Positions 52,724 through 62,113 of a DNA stretch of 64,000 bases are shown in pieces. The first letter of the stretch is position 1. The number at the start of each line of letters is the position of its first letter. Source of the stretch: Arcanobacterium_A bovis. Lineage in GTDB: Bacteria; Actinomycetota; Actinomycetes; Actinomycetales; Actinomycetaceae. The stretch lies in assembly GCF_042655305.1 (NCBI RefSeq), contig NZ_JBHSLR010000009.1; one strand, given 5' to 3'. Below the pieces are notes generated by a model that was not told the DNA's origin, made no database searches, and saw only the letters and a list, made by a program, of their open reading frames with translations. The position numbers were made by a program, and so were the translations under genes.

Positions 52724-54065
52724 GCTGCTCACCGTCTGTATCTGCCGAATGTTTATCTTCAACGCCCGTACCGTGCCAAGAGTGCAACTCTGTATCGGTT
52801 TGCTGGAAAATTGTTTGCACCCAGTGAGTGGCGAGCACTCGAGACATCGCATTAACCATCAGAGCAGCACCAATGCCGATCTTGAGCTTCGAATGCTTCG
52901 TTTTCTCGCCACCGCGCAAGCCTTGAGACAGCACAATTCCGCCGATACCCGCTTGGATCGCCCCCACAAGTGACACAATCCACGGCCGGTTCAAATACAC
53001 CGCACGATACGCCCTCGCAACATCGGGATCTGCCAAACCTTCTCCGGCGATCTCCCACGCCAAAGCCTCCGAAAAAACCTCAGACTTACTCTGCTGAGCT
53101 TTGAAGATACGTGCACGAGGAATGTCCGTCAATGCACCGTGACCGCGCAATACATCCATAACTTCAGAGGGCAGACCCAATGCGCGCACAAGATTCTGTG
53201 CACCCTCCGCAGCCGGAACCAGCAAAGCTTGGCGCACATCAGCAAAAGTCACGTCCACAATATCAGCCACAGCTCGACGTGCCACCGCACCGGCACCAAG
53301 CTCATCATCAACGAAAGCCGTGGCGACGGCGTCGCTCGTTATCCACGGGAATATCGGCTGTTCACCGGACCAATCCCACGTAAGACTCGTATTATTCCGA
53401 CGCACCACCAGCAAAGGACGCTGCCCGTGTGCGCTACCAGCCGACAACGCAACCACAAAGTCCGGGCGCGGGAAGATTTTTCGCGTGAGATCAAGCGACT
53501 GCTCAGACACTACCAAGCGCACATCACCCAATTTCACAACAGCCAAATCGGTGTTTTCAGCATTCGCCATCGCCGGCATTTCCGACATTGCCAAATCTGC
53601 CAGCAACAACATCGGTGCTGCCTCAAAGTCAGGCAAATCATCGCCAATAATGCCATCAGCGGAATCATCTACACTCGCAGCATCAGGGAATGTGCGCGGC
53701 AAAACTGGATCTTCACCTGCAGCCGCAGCCAAATCGGCGTCGTCAATATCTACCGCACCCAAGTCAATCGGTCCATAGACCACGTTATCGTCGATTTCCA
53801 CCGCGATTTTGCGCAAACGTTGCGCCATTTCTTGGATCAAGTCATTCACCGAGTAGCCGAGAAACACCTGGCCTTCGTCGTCCAGAGTCGCCACACGACG
53901 ACGCCGCCCACCTACCGCGAGCTCGAAATCGAAACCGCCGTCGCCGTCGTCTGCACCTCGCCCGAGGATACGATACTCAGCAAAAAAATCGAGAATATCG
54001 TTTGTGCTAGTCAAACGCGAATCGAGCCGTTCAATACGGCCACGGACTGGTCGCCAAGATACCAT
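52716..54065 (-). CDS. Hypothetical protein, possibly membrane-linked
   Basis: 449 residues; I do not recognise the family. It opens with charged and Gly-rich segments (GADDGDGGFDFELAVGGRRRRVATLDDEGQVFLGYSV) and has an acidic middle (about 100-160). Two short hydrophobic stretches near 360-420 (WIVSLVGAIQAGIGGIVLSQG and KIGIGAALMVNAMSRVLATHWVQ) could be membrane helices. The end is hydrophilic and His/Asp-rich. It overlaps the ASCH gene by 8 nt, so they form one unit. The reading frame is intact over 1.35 kb with normal codon use, so it is a real gene. Confidence 0.72.
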   Translation of the reverse strand: MVSWRPVRGRIERLDSRLTSTNDILDFFAEYRILGRGADDGDGGFDFELAVGGRRRRVATLDDEGQVFLGYSVNDLIQEMAQRLRKIAVEIDDNVVYGPIDLGAVDIDDADLAAAAGEDPVLPRTFPDAASVDDSADGIIGDDLPDFEAAPMLLLADLAMSEMPAMANAENTDLAVVKLGDVRLVVSEQSLDLTRKIFPRPDFVVALSAGSAHGQRPLLVVRRNNTSLTWDWSGEQPIFPWITSDAVATAFVDDELGAGAVARRAVADIVDVTFADVRQALLVPAAEGAQNLVRALGLPSEVMDVLRGHGALTDIPRARIFKAQQSKSEVFSEALAWEIAGEGLADPDVARAYRAVYLNRPWIVSLVGAIQAGIGGIVLSQGLRGGEKTKHSKLKIGIGAALMVNAMSRVLATHWVQTIFQQTDTELHSWHGTGVEDKHSADTDGEQHG

Positions 54066-54180
54066 GAGGAACGCCTTTCTGTTTCCTCTAGCTTAACTCA
54101 GAACGCCGCGCGGAGGGAGAAGAATTTTCGCTCAGCGTGAGCGATAAATTTCTCGCCACAAAGTAGCAGCAAGCCTTAGC

Positions 54181-55146
54181 TCACTGCTCGCGCAGTTGAT
54201 CAACCTGATACAGTGCAATTCCGGTAGCTACTGCAGCGTTGAGCGATTCCATATCGGAAGCGATTGGAATGGAAGCCACAGCGTCGCAGGTCTCGCGCAC
54301 GAGACGCGAAAGTCCCTTGCCTTCCGATCCCGTTACCAGCACCAAGGGAACATCTGCAAGGCTCAACGAGGAAACCGACTGATCGCCGTCGCCAGCCAAG
54401 CCCACCACAAAGTAGCCATTGGCCTTGAGCTGCTCGAGCGCACGCACCAAATTCTTTTCCCGCGCAATAGGAACCCGTGCCACTGCACCTGCGGAAACTT
54501 TCCACACCGTCACATTTACCGAAGCAGAACGGCGCTCAGGAATAAGCACACCATCGGCGCGGAAAGCTGATGCAGAACGCAAAACCGCACCTAAATTGTG
54601 TGGGTCAGTTACCGAATCGAGAGCAACAATGAGTCCGGGGCGGGCCGAATCGTAGGATGCCTCTACCAGCTCATCTAGCTCTGCATATTCATACGGCGGA
54701 ACTTCCAAAGCCACACCTTGATGAACAGCACCATCGGTCATGCGATCCAGCTCAGAGCGCGTCACTTCGAGCAACGGTGCACCGGCACGCGTAGCTGCCC
54801 GCATAATTTCGGCAACTCGATCGTCATTGGCCAAAGCACCAACCACAAAAACGCGCGTGAATGGAATACCTGAGGAAACAGCTTCCACCACGGGATTGCG
54901 TCCCGCGATCAGTTCATGCCCAGCTGGCAAGCGCAAAATACCGCGCAGTTTCGGGCCAGCGGCTTTGGCCGCAGCAGCTTCAGCGGCCTTCTTGCGTTTA
55001 TAGGCCGGATGATAGGTGCGATCCTCTGCTTTTGGCGTAGGGCCTTTACCCTCAAGAGCAGCACGACGTTGCCCACCTGAACCAACTTTCGTACCTTTTT
55101 TTGCACCTTTACGAATCGCACCAGGGCGTCCAAAATGATTAGCCAT
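54181..55146 (-). CDS. rlmB: 23S rRNA (guanosine-2'-O)-methyltransferase RlmB
   Basis: 321 residues, SpoU/TrmH-type knotted methyltransferase. A ~75-residue basic, Ala/Lys-rich N-terminal extension (RKGAKKGTKVGSGGQRRAALEG) precedes the substrate-binding domain (GRNPVVEAVSSGIPFTRVFVV). The catalytic knot has VALDSVTDPHNLGAVLRSA (motif 1), VLVTGSEGKGLSRL (motif 2) and IPIASDMESLNAAVATGIALYQ (motif 3). It starts 3 bp after the cysS stop. The basic extension is typical of actinobacterial homologues. Which G is modified is inferred from RlmB. Confidence 0.93.
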   Translation of the reverse strand: MANHFGRPGAIRKGAKKGTKVGSGGQRRAALEGKGPTPKAEDRTYHPAYKRKKAAEAAAAKAAGPKLRGILRLPAGHELIAGRNPVVEAVSSGIPFTRVFVVGALANDDRVAEIMRAATRAGAPLLEVTRSELDRMTDGAVHQGVALEVPPYEYAELDELVEASYDSARPGLIVALDSVTDPHNLGAVLRSASAFRADGVLIPERRSASVNVTVWKVSAGAVARVPIAREKNLVRALEQLKANGYFVVGLAGDGDQSVSSLSLADVPLVLVTGSEGKGLSRLVRETCDAVASIPIASDMESLNAAVATGIALYQVDQLREQ

Positions 55147-55149
55147 ATA

Positions 55150-56577
55150 TTACTCGCTCATCTTCCATCGAGCGCCATCGCTGGAATCTTCCACCACAAT
55201 GCCTGCATTGGTCAAAGCATCACGGAGGGCATCAGCGGTAGCCCAGTCTTTATTCTCACGAGCCGTGGCTCGATCTTTCAAAATTCCTTGCACCAAAGAA
55301 TCCAAAGCCGAATGCAGCTTTCCTTCTTGTGAATCGCCACCACGCCACGGAGCAGCAAAAGGATCTAATCCCAGCACATCCAACATTGAGCGCACCAATA
55401 GTTGTGCTCGACGCACTGCCTCATGATCCTTCGCAGCAAGTGCAGCATTTCCCTGTTTCACATGCTCATGAATCACCGCGAGCGCCGCTGAAACGTTGAG
55501 ATCGTCGTCCATCGCCCACACAAAATCTTGTGGCAAATCCGCGATTCCTACCTGCGCGATCTCCTCAGCAGCAATCTCGCCAATGGCATCAACAGCGCGC
55601 GAGACGAATCCCGAGAGCCGCTCCCACACAGCATTAGCTTCCTCGAGCGTGCGATCCGAATAGGCCACTGTAGAGCGATAATGCACTGTACCGAGCGCAA
55701 GACGCACGAGCACAGCCGGATGATCTTTGAGGATGTTTTCGACGGTGAGTGAGTTCCCAAGCGATTTGCTCATCTTTTCGCCGTCGATCGTCACCCAAGC
55801 ATTGTGCATCCAGTAACGGGCAAAGCCGTAACCAGCGGCATGAGATTGCGCCTGTTCATTCTCGTGGTGCGGGAAACGCAGATCAATTCCGCCGCCGTGA
55901 ATATCAAAGCTCTCACCCAAGTACTTTCCAGACATCGCCGAGCACTCCAAGTGCCAACCTGGCCGTCCACGCCCCCACGGCGTCACCCACGAAGCGGTGA
56001 GCGGCTCATGAGGTTTCGCTGCTTTCCACAGCGCGAAGTCGTGCGGAGAGCGTTTATCTGGTTCAGAGTCGTTTTCGTCGGCATGCAAGTCCGCGAACGA
56101 TTGGCGCGTCAGCGAGCCGTAGTCTGGCAAGGAGGCGACGTCGAAATACACGTTTCCTTCATCACCCACGTAAGCATGACCACAGTCGATAATGCGCTGG
56201 ATCAGCTCGATCATTTCTGGCACATGTGCTGTAGCGCGCGGCTCGTAGCTGGGACGCAACACGCCAAGCGCGTCATAAGCTGCCGTAAATTCGTTTTCGA
56301 ATCGGTAAGCCCAAGCCCACCACGGCCAGCCAGCTTCGGCAGATTTGTTGAGGATTTTGTCGTCAATATCAGTGACATTGCGAATCAGCGTGACCTCATA
56401 CCCACTGCGGCGCAACCAGCGAACAAGCACGTCAAAGGCAAGTGCTGAGCGAATATGACCAATGTGCGGAGAGCCTTGCACAGTGGCGCCACACAAATAA
56501 ATTCCAACCTTGCCGGGCTGGATTGGTTCAAAATCGCGTGTGGAGCGCGTCGCAGAGTCATGGATTCTTAGAGTCAC
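55150..56577 (-). CDS. cysS: Cysteinyl-tRNA synthetase
   Basis: 475 residues. Charges tRNA-Cys. The class I signature YLCGATVQGSPHIGHIRSA (Cys zinc ligand and HIGH) is followed by WHLECSAMSGKYLG and GGIDLRFPHHENEQAQS (zinc site) and KMSKSLGNS. It starts at GTG 56577; TAGGCT ends six bases upstream on that strand with no Shine-Dalgarno, so a leaderless mRNA is likely. It sits in the conserved run carD-ispD-ispF-cysS-rlmB, but an MFS gene on the other strand separates it from ispF. No T-box leader is present. Confidence 0.96.
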   Translation of the reverse strand: MTLRIHDSATRSTRDFEPIQPGKVGIYLCGATVQGSPHIGHIRSALAFDVLVRWLRRSGYEVTLIRNVTDIDDKILNKSAEAGWPWWAWAYRFENEFTAAYDALGVLRPSYEPRATAHVPEMIELIQRIIDCGHAYVGDEGNVYFDVASLPDYGSLTRQSFADLHADENDSEPDKRSPHDFALWKAAKPHEPLTASWVTPWGRGRPGWHLECSAMSGKYLGESFDIHGGGIDLRFPHHENEQAQSHAAGYGFARYWMHNAWVTIDGEKMSKSLGNSLTVENILKDHPAVLVRLALGTVHYRSTVAYSDRTLEEANAVWERLSGFVSRAVDAIGEIAAEEIAQVGIADLPQDFVWAMDDDLNVSAALAVIHEHVKQGNAALAAKDHEAVRRAQLLVRSMLDVLGLDPFAAPWRGGDSQEGKLHSALDSLVQGILKDRATARENKDWATADALRDALTNAGIVVEDSSDGARWKMSE

Positions 56578-56797
56578 ATAACTAGCCTACCTTGCCACGC
56601 TAAATTCGTGCCAAAATACTGCACACTTTGGCTATTTTGCGGTTATCGTCATGCTATTTGGCACGATCTTGCACGCAGCGACAACGCGAGCTTGCACCCG
56701 TAAAAATGCGAATTTTCACGCCCGCAAGCAAAACAATTTACTGGTTGTTTATGCGTGGTTTTACAATTTGTTGAAATTTCGAAGTATTTTGGTAAGT

Positions 56798-58243
56798 ATG
56801 ACTGAACAAAATTCAGCACAAGCTGTGCTGCCTCCAGACGCTGCCATCGCAAGCCTTGTTTCTGATTCCATTAACGACGACGGCGTTACCAGCAAGTCTC
56901 CCAGCCTCAACGGCGATCTTTCCACCAGTAGCGACAAGGTTTTCACCAAAGCCGTGCTGGCATGGGGCTCGTGGGACTGGGCATCGGCAGCATTCAACGC
57001 AGTGGTAACTACCTTTGTGTTTTCCGTGTACCTCACGAACGCCAAGCTTTTCGGATCTTCTGCAAATACCCTGCTTGGTTACGCTCTCTCCATTGCTGGA
57101 ATTATCATCGCCATCGTGGCACCCGCTCTCGGTCAGAGTGTTGATCGAAGCGGAAAATCCGCAACGGTACTGCGTATCGCAACGCTGAGCGTCGTCGTCA
57201 TCATCGCAGGACTCTTCTTTGTATCGCCGAACGAAAACCGCCTCTGGCTCGGTCTGTTCTTGCTCGCTGCCGGAAATATCGCTTTTGAAACTGGCTCGGT
57301 TATTTATAACGCCATGATCTCGGACATCTCCACACCAAAGACTGTTGGGCGCATTTCGGGATTCGGCTGGGGTCTGGGCTATGTGGGCGGAATTGTTCTG
57401 CTCTTGACGCTGTTCGTCGGATTCATCAGCCCCGAGGTCGGCTGGTTCGGAGTCACCAAAGACAACGGCCTCAACATCCGTGTTGCCATGCTGATCGCCG
57501 CGGCATGGGCGCTGATTTTCTCGGCTCCCCTGCTCATCACTGCCAAAGACAAACCACGCCGCGAAGGAACGTCGAGCGCTGGAATTATCGACGCATACAA
57601 GCAGCTCTTCGCCTCAATTCGCCATCTGTGGGACGTGGATCGTTCCGTGGTGTGGTTCCTCATTTCCTCCGCAATTTATCGCGACGGCCTTGCCGGAGTA
57701 TTCACCTTCGGCGCGATTTTGGCCTCTACCGCTTTCGGTTTCAGCGGTGGCGAAGTCATTATCTTCGGCGTGATTTCGAACGTTGTGGCAGGTATCGCCA
57801 CCATTGGCTTCGGCTTCCTCGACGACAAGCTCGGCTCGCGCGCCGTCGTCATTATGTCAGTTGCCTCCATGACGGTATTTTCGCTCATCGTTTTCCTGTT
57901 CCACGACGGCGTAGGATCGCTTGACGCAAAAGGCGTATTTTGGGTGTTTGGCGTGGGATTGTGCGTTTTTGTGGGCCCAACACAGTCTGCCTCACGCACA
58001 TATTTGGCACGAATCGCTCCTAAGGGCGAGGAAGGCGAGCTGTTTGGTCTCTATGCGACGACGGGGCGCGCTGTTTCGTTCCTCGCGCCGTTCATGTATT
58101 CGACGGCGATCAGTATCGGCGCAGCTCTTACTGGCCTTTCCCTAGATGCCGCAGCTTATTTCGGAATCCTCGGAATTGCGTTCGTGCTGTTCATTGGTCT
58201 GCTCACTTTCATTCCAGTAAAAGCGCAGATCAAGGACTACTAA
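56798..58243 (+). CDS. UMF1-family MFS transporter (Atg22-like)
   Basis: 481 residues, about twelve transmembrane helices. The opening after a ~45-residue hydrophilic tail (LAWGSWDWASAAFNAVVTTFVFSVYL) and AYFGILGIAFVLFIGLL at the end match the UMF1/Atg22 branch, whose transported compound is unsettled. Also typical are GNIAFETGSVIYNAMISDIS and VGRISGFGWGLGYVGGI. Start chosen at ATG 56798; TATTTT ends seven bases before it, again a leaderless arrangement. It lies opposite to the surrounding cysS-ispF-ispD-carD genes, interrupting a conserved order. Confidence 0.87.
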   Translation: MTEQNSAQAVLPPDAAIASLVSDSINDDGVTSKSPSLNGDLSTSSDKVFTKAVLAWGSWDWASAAFNAVVTTFVFSVYLTNAKLFGSSANTLLGYALSIAGIIIAIVAPALGQSVDRSGKSATVLRIATLSVVVIIAGLFFVSPNENRLWLGLFLLAAGNIAFETGSVIYNAMISDISTPKTVGRISGFGWGLGYVGGIVLLLTLFVGFISPEVGWFGVTKDNGLNIRVAMLIAAAWALIFSAPLLITAKDKPRREGTSSAGIIDAYKQLFASIRHLWDVDRSVVWFLISSAIYRDGLAGVFTFGAILASTAFGFSGGEVIIFGVISNVVAGIATIGFGFLDDKLGSRAVVIMSVASMTVFSLIVFLFHDGVGSLDAKGVFWVFGVGLCVFVGPTQSASRTYLARIAPKGEEGELFGLYATTGRAVSFLAPFMYSTAISIGAALTGLSLDAAAYFGILGIAFVLFIGLLTFIPVKAQIKDY

Positions 58244-58267
58244 GCAAGACGAACGGGAAACTAAAGG

Positions 58268-58765
58268 CTAAGCGCGATAAACGAGCGCCGTGGCGATAGC
58301 CGCTAGTCCCTCGTTGCGGCCAGTAAATCCAAGGTGGTCGGTGGTTGTTGCAGAAATGGCCACCGGCGCACCGAGGATCATGCTCATCGTCTCTTCCGCT
58401 TCTACCTTTCTCGGTAAAAATCGTGGACGTTGCCCAATAATTTGCACAGATACGTTCGCAATTTCCCAACCTTCGCCGCGCACTTGCCGCGCTGATTCAG
58501 CGAGCAACTGCGCACCGGTAGCTCCTGCCCACTGGGGTTGGTCGGTGCCAAACACTGTGCCCAAATCACCCACACCAGAGGCAATCAAAATTGCATCACA
58601 AGCTGCGTGAGCTGCTACATCGGCGTCGGAGTGCCCTTCAAGCCCACGTACGCCCGGCCACTCCAAACACGCGAGCATCATCGGACGCCCAGGCTGCTTC
58701 GAAAATGCGTGAACATCCATTCCGGTGCCCACGCGCATATTTCGTGGATTCACGAGATCTTTCAC
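58268..58765 (-). CDS. ispF: 2-C-methyl-D-erythritol 2,4-cyclodiphosphate synthase
   Basis: 165 residues, fifth step of the non-mevalonate isoprenoid pathway. Metal site GMDVHAF (Asp and His) and LEGHSDADVAAHAACDAIL (His), then the substrate-binding ATTTDHLGFTGRNEGLAAIA with the conserved Thr and Glu. GTG 58765 overlaps the ispD stop as GTGA. A start closer to MRVGTGMDV is possible, because the first ten residues are not family-like. Together with ispD it forms the usual actinobacterial pair. Confidence 0.94.
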   Translation of the reverse strand: MKDLVNPRNMRVGTGMDVHAFSKQPGRPMMLACLEWPGVRGLEGHSDADVAAHAACDAILIASGVGDLGTVFGTDQPQWAGATGAQLLAESARQVRGEGWEIANVSVQIIGQRPRFLPRKVEAEETMSMILGAPVAISATTTDHLGFTGRNEGLAAIATALVYRA

Positions 58766-59472
58766 CTCGTACTTTCATGGCAATTTACCGTGCGTTGGCT
58801 AACTATAAGCTCAGCAACCGCAAGGTCAAAGGGTGTGGTAACTTTCATCGACTCAGCATCGCCTTGCACGCAAAACACTGGCTCTCCGAGTAGCTCAACC
58901 AAAGCGGCATCATCCGGCGCGGCACTCTGTTCACTTTCGGACATCCGTTTCCCCTGCTCATGTGCCCGTCGAAGCAAATCAGTATCGAAGCCTTGGGGCG
59001 TTTGCACCGCTCGGAGAATGGAACGATCCAGCGTTTCTGTCACGACGTCGTTCGCATCAGTTTTCTTGATCGTATCGGTCACCGCAAGAACCGGAATCAC
59101 TGCACGATGTCCGTTTTCAAGCGCCGCAACCACTGAACGAATCACTGCCGACGGCGTGAGTGCACGAGCGGCGTCGTGAACCAAAACGACGTCAGCATCA
59201 ACGACGGCGACGCCGTGCGCTACAGATTCTTGGCGGGTACGCCCGCCCACCACAAGCCGCGCACGCAAACCTGCGTTTTCTAAAGCTGTTGAAAATTCAT
59301 ACTCATAGCCGGCGGGGATAGTCACGATCACGTCCGAAATGCCAGCTTCGCACACGCCTCGAACTGCATGAACGATAAGAGTTTCGCCCGCGAGCTTCAC
59401 CAAAGCTTTGGGAATCTGCGCGCCTAAACGTGAACCGGAGCCAGCTCCAACAATAACGGCAGCAATTTTCAT
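58762..59472 (-). CDS. ispD: 2-C-methyl-D-erythritol 4-phosphate cytidylyltransferase
   Basis: 236 residues. Transfers CMP from CTP to methylerythritol phosphate. The nucleotide-binding GAGSGSRLGAQIPKALVKLAGET has the family's G-x-G-x-R and the catalytic Lys; VLVHDAARALTP carries the second metal-binding site region. Alanine is seen where some members have Met or Pro around the loop. The C-terminus overlaps ispF by 4 nt. It follows carD by 9 bp on the same strand. Confidence 0.94.
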   Translation of the reverse strand: MKIAAVIVGAGSGSRLGAQIPKALVKLAGETLIVHAVRGVCEAGISDVIVTIPAGYEYEFSTALENAGLRARLVVGGRTRQESVAHGVAVVDADVVLVHDAARALTPSAVIRSVVAALENGHRAVIPVLAVTDTIKKTDANDVVTETLDRSILRAVQTPQGFDTDLLRRAHEQGKRMSESEQSAAPDDAALVELLGEPVFCVQGDAESMKVTTPFDLAVAELIVSQRTVNCHESTR

Positions 59473-59481
59473 TGCAGAATG

Positions 59482-60090
59482 TTATTTAGCAGCGTCAGTA
59501 GCGGAATCGTCAGCAGATTCAGTGCTGGATGCCGAATCGGCACTGGCTGCGCTCGGGGCGCTGGCTGGTGTAGCTACTTCATCAGCAGAATCAGCGGAGC
59601 CGGCTGAAAACTCGCCCAGGATTTCGTTGAGAAGCTCGCCCGCTTCGTCTTCAGAAATGTCACGCGCAAGCGCCACTTCGGAGCCAAGAATACCGCGAGC
59701 CTGGGAAAGCATACGCTTCTCGCCAGCCGAAAGACCACGATCATTATTTCGGCGCGAAAGGTCACGAACCACTTCGGCAACTTTATTAACATCGCCCGAC
59801 GTCAATTTCTCGCCATTCGCTTTATAACGGCGTGACCAGTTCGACGGCTCTTCCACGTTCTCTTCACGAAGAACTGAGAACACACGCTCGAGCTGTTCGT
59901 CATTAGAAACATCGCGCACACCCACCTGCTCGATTGAATCGGCAGGCACCTGGATCGTCATGTCACCTTGGATAATTCGCAAGGTGAGGTACATGCGCTT
60001 CTCACCTCGGATCGTTTTTTCCGAAATGTCCTCGATGTACGCTGCGCCGTGATGGGGGTAAACGACGGTTTCACCAACTTGAAAAGTCAT
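59482..60090 (-). CDS. carD: CarD-family RNA polymerase-binding regulator
   Basis: 202 residues. The N-terminal ~60 residues (FQVGETVVYPHHGAAYIEDI) form the RNA-polymerase beta-subunit interacting Tudor-like domain; the next ~100 (EQLERVFSVLREEN, SNWSRRYKANGEKL, RRNNDRGLSAGEKRMLSQARGIL) are the DNA-binding helical domain with the conserved Trp wedge in NWSRRYK. CarD stabilises open promoter complexes. A ~40-residue Ser/Ala/Asp-rich tail (about 162-202) is beyond the normal ~162-residue family length. No partner gene is needed. It starts the carD-ispD-ispF unit. Confidence 0.95.
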   Translation of the reverse strand: MTFQVGETVVYPHHGAAYIEDISEKTIRGEKRMYLTLRIIQGDMTIQVPADSIEQVGVRDVSNDEQLERVFSVLREENVEEPSNWSRRYKANGEKLTSGDVNKVAEVVRDLSRRNNDRGLSAGEKRMLSQARGILGSEVALARDISEDEAGELLNEILGEFSAGSADSADEVATPASAPSAASADSASSTESADDSATDAAK

Positions 60091-60171
60091 TGCGATCTCA
60101 ATTCTTTCTGCTTTCTAACCTCTATTCTACCAAAGGTGCACGAAAGAATAATGTGAGATTTCTTGAGCACC

Positions 60172-60870
60172 CTACTCGCCGCTCACAAGCTTGTAACCTA
60201 GGCCACGAACCGTCACAAGAATCTTGGGCTGTGCAGGGTCTTCTTCGATCTTCGTTCTAATCCGCTTAACGTGAACATCCAAAGTTTTCGTATCGCCGAT
60301 GTAGTCAATTCCCCAAATGCGGTCGAGGATCTGGCCACGCGTGAGCACGCGATCAGGGTTCTCCATAAGATATTCGAGCAACTCAAATTCGCGCAGTGGC
60401 ATCGACACCAAGTCGCCACCGATCCGAACTTCGTGCGCCTCAATATTCATTTCGATGGCTCCCACGCGCAGCACGTCATTCACATCGGCCGACGTCGTTT
60501 CTCCAGTAGACGCCGTACGCCGCAGTAGCGCCCGCACGCGCGCAAGCAACTCGCGGTAGGAATAAGGTTTGGTTACGTAGTCATCCGCTCCAAGTTCGAG
60601 GCCAACAACTTTATCGATTTCCGCGTCCTTGGCGGTGAGCATGATAATCGGCACCTGCGATTCTTGGCGGATTTTTCGGCACACTTCGGTGCCTGAGAGC
60701 TTGGGCAACATGAGGTCCAACAACACGAGATCGACGTCCGCTGTAGAAAAACGCTCCAAAGCGAGCAGGCCATTCTCGGCTTGAATCACGTCATAGCCAT
60801 CTCGACCGAGATTGAAAGCAAGCGTTTCTCGATACGTAGGCTCGTCTTCTACCAGAAGAATCGTCGTCAT
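60172..60870 (-). CDS. regX3: Phosphate-responsive response regulator RegX3/PhoB-like
   Basis: 232 residues: receiver domain (acidic pair in LVEDEPTYR, phospho-Asp in LVLLDLMLPKLSG, Lys in DYVTKPYS) and winged-helix domain (PLREFELLEYLMENPDRVLTRGQILDRIWG, ending TVRGLGYKL). Order and content match RegX3, which acts with SenX3 in phosphate starvation. The kinase gene lies 70 bp upstream on the same strand and phoU is divergent beyond it. The carD gene follows at 81 bp. The name is assigned from the neighbourhood and sequence likeness. Confidence 0.92.
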   Translation of the reverse strand: MTTILLVEDEPTYRETLAFNLGRDGYDVIQAENGLLALERFSTADVDLVLLDLMLPKLSGTEVCRKIRQESQVPIIMLTAKDAEIDKVVGLELGADDYVTKPYSYRELLARVRALLRRTASTGETTSADVNDVLRVGAIEMNIEAHEVRIGGDLVSMPLREFELLEYLMENPDRVLTRGQILDRIWGIDYIGDTKTLDVHVKRIRTKIEEDPAQPKILVTVRGLGYKLVSGE

Positions 60871-60940
60871 TATTGTTCCTTACTCATAATTTGCTGTTGA
60901 TTTTCACTACGCAAAGCCTCAAATTCCCCTATGTCACACA

Positions 60941-62113
60941 TCACTGCTCCGCACCGTTGGCCTGCTCACCACTGTGTGCCACCGCCACAGGCTCTTCGTA
61001 TCGCGGCAAAGAAATGGTGAACGTTGAACCGCGCCCAACTTCACTCCACAAGCCGATACTGCCACCGTGATCTGCTATTACATGCTTGACGATACTCAAT
61101 CCGAGTCCAGTTCCACCCGTATCGCGCGAGCGCGCTTCGTCGGCGCGATAGAAGCGCTCAAATACGCGGTCTTGGATTTCGCGCGGGATTCCTACACCTT
61201 CGTCAATCACAGCAATCTTCACTTTTCCCCCATCGGCGGATAATCCCACCGACACCGTGGACTGGGATGGAGAGTAGCGCACGGCATTATCGAGCAGGTT
61301 GCGCACCGCCGTCGTCAATAACGAATGATCGCCCACCACTTGCAAGCCTTTGGTACCGCCGCAACGCAAGGTGATTCCGTGTAACTGCGCGTCAAGTTGC
61401 ATACGTTCGATAGCTTCGGCGACGACGTCGTCCACCGAAAGTACCTGCGGATTCGCAAGCGCATCGCCCTCTTGAAGACGCGAGAGCTGGATAATTTCTT
61501 GCACCAATTCACCAAGCCGCGCTGATTCTTGCTCGAGTTTATTCGCAAAGTTCTCAACTAACTCTGCCTCACCTGATACCTGTTGCAAGGTTTCAGACAA
61601 GAGCTTGATCGCGCCCACCGGCGTCTTCAATTCGTGCGAAACGTTCGCCACGAAATCGCGGCGAGTTTGGTCGAGACGCCGTTTCTCGGTTTGATCCTCA
61701 AAGAGCACGATAGCGTGTGTATCCATCACTGGGGCAACGCGCACCCAAATGCGGCGCGAGGGCGAATCTTTCGTAGTTTTGCGCATGTCGAATTCGGCGT
61801 CGCGCGCCACGCCTGTCTCCAAAACAGTGGTGACAATCGAGGCGATATTGCGCCGCAACGCACCCTCTTGAATCAACCCGAACGCCGTGGCAAGTTCCGA
61901 AGAATGACGAATTGTTAAATCAGGATTAACCACAATTACACCCTGCGGTAACGCGTCGAGCATTGACATCACGCGCTGCTCGGCAAGGTCGGTATCCTCG
62001 ACGAGCTTCTTTTGGGTGCGTTTCTTCAAAATACGTGTTTCAGTAAGCCAAACTACCGCAACGGTACTCGCTCCAAGGGCAATTCCCAGAACGAAAATCA
62101 GCGCATCGTGCAT
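60941..62113 (-). CDS. senX3: Phosphate-sensing histidine kinase SenX3/PhoR-like
   Basis: 390 residues. One N-terminal membrane helix (about 5-25), a PAS-like domain (about 45-145), a dimerisation domain with the phosphoacceptor His in FVANVSHELKTPVGAIK (about 165), and an ATPase domain (NLLDNAVRYS, VIDEGVGIP, GGTGLGLSIVKHV). A single membrane helix near the start, rather than a large external domain, is typical of SenX3. Start ATG 62113; TAGGCT ends six bases upstream on that strand, so leaderless. It is divergent from phoU, with the candidate Pho boxes between. Confidence 0.92.
   Translation of the reverse strand: MHDALIFVLGIALGASTVAVVWLTETRILKKRTQKKLVEDTDLAEQRVMSMLDALPQGVIVVNPDLTIRHSSELATAFGLIQEGALRRNIASIVTTVLETGVARDAEFDMRKTTKDSPSRRIWVRVAPVMDTHAIVLFEDQTEKRRLDQTRRDFVANVSHELKTPVGAIKLLSETLQQVSGEAELVENFANKLEQESARLGELVQEIIQLSRLQEGDALANPQVLSVDDVVAEAIERMQLDAQLHGITLRCGGTKGLQVVGDHSLLTTAVRNLLDNAVRYSPSQSTVSVGLSADGGKVKIAVIDEGVGIPREIQDRVFERFYRADEARSRDTGGTGLGLSIVKHVIADHGGSIGLWSEVGRGSTFTISLPRYEEPVAVAHSGEQANGAEQ

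Noticed and set aside
53139..54140. 333-codon plus-strand open frame opposite the 449-residue hypothetical gene
   Set aside because: His/Arg/Thr-rich antisense reading with no ribosome site; the minus-strand frame fits the overlapping ASCH unit and has normal composition.
56578..56797. T-box leader for cysS
   Set aside because: No T-box sequence or specifier loop is visible, and the TAGGCT six bases before the start codon implies a leaderless mRNA.
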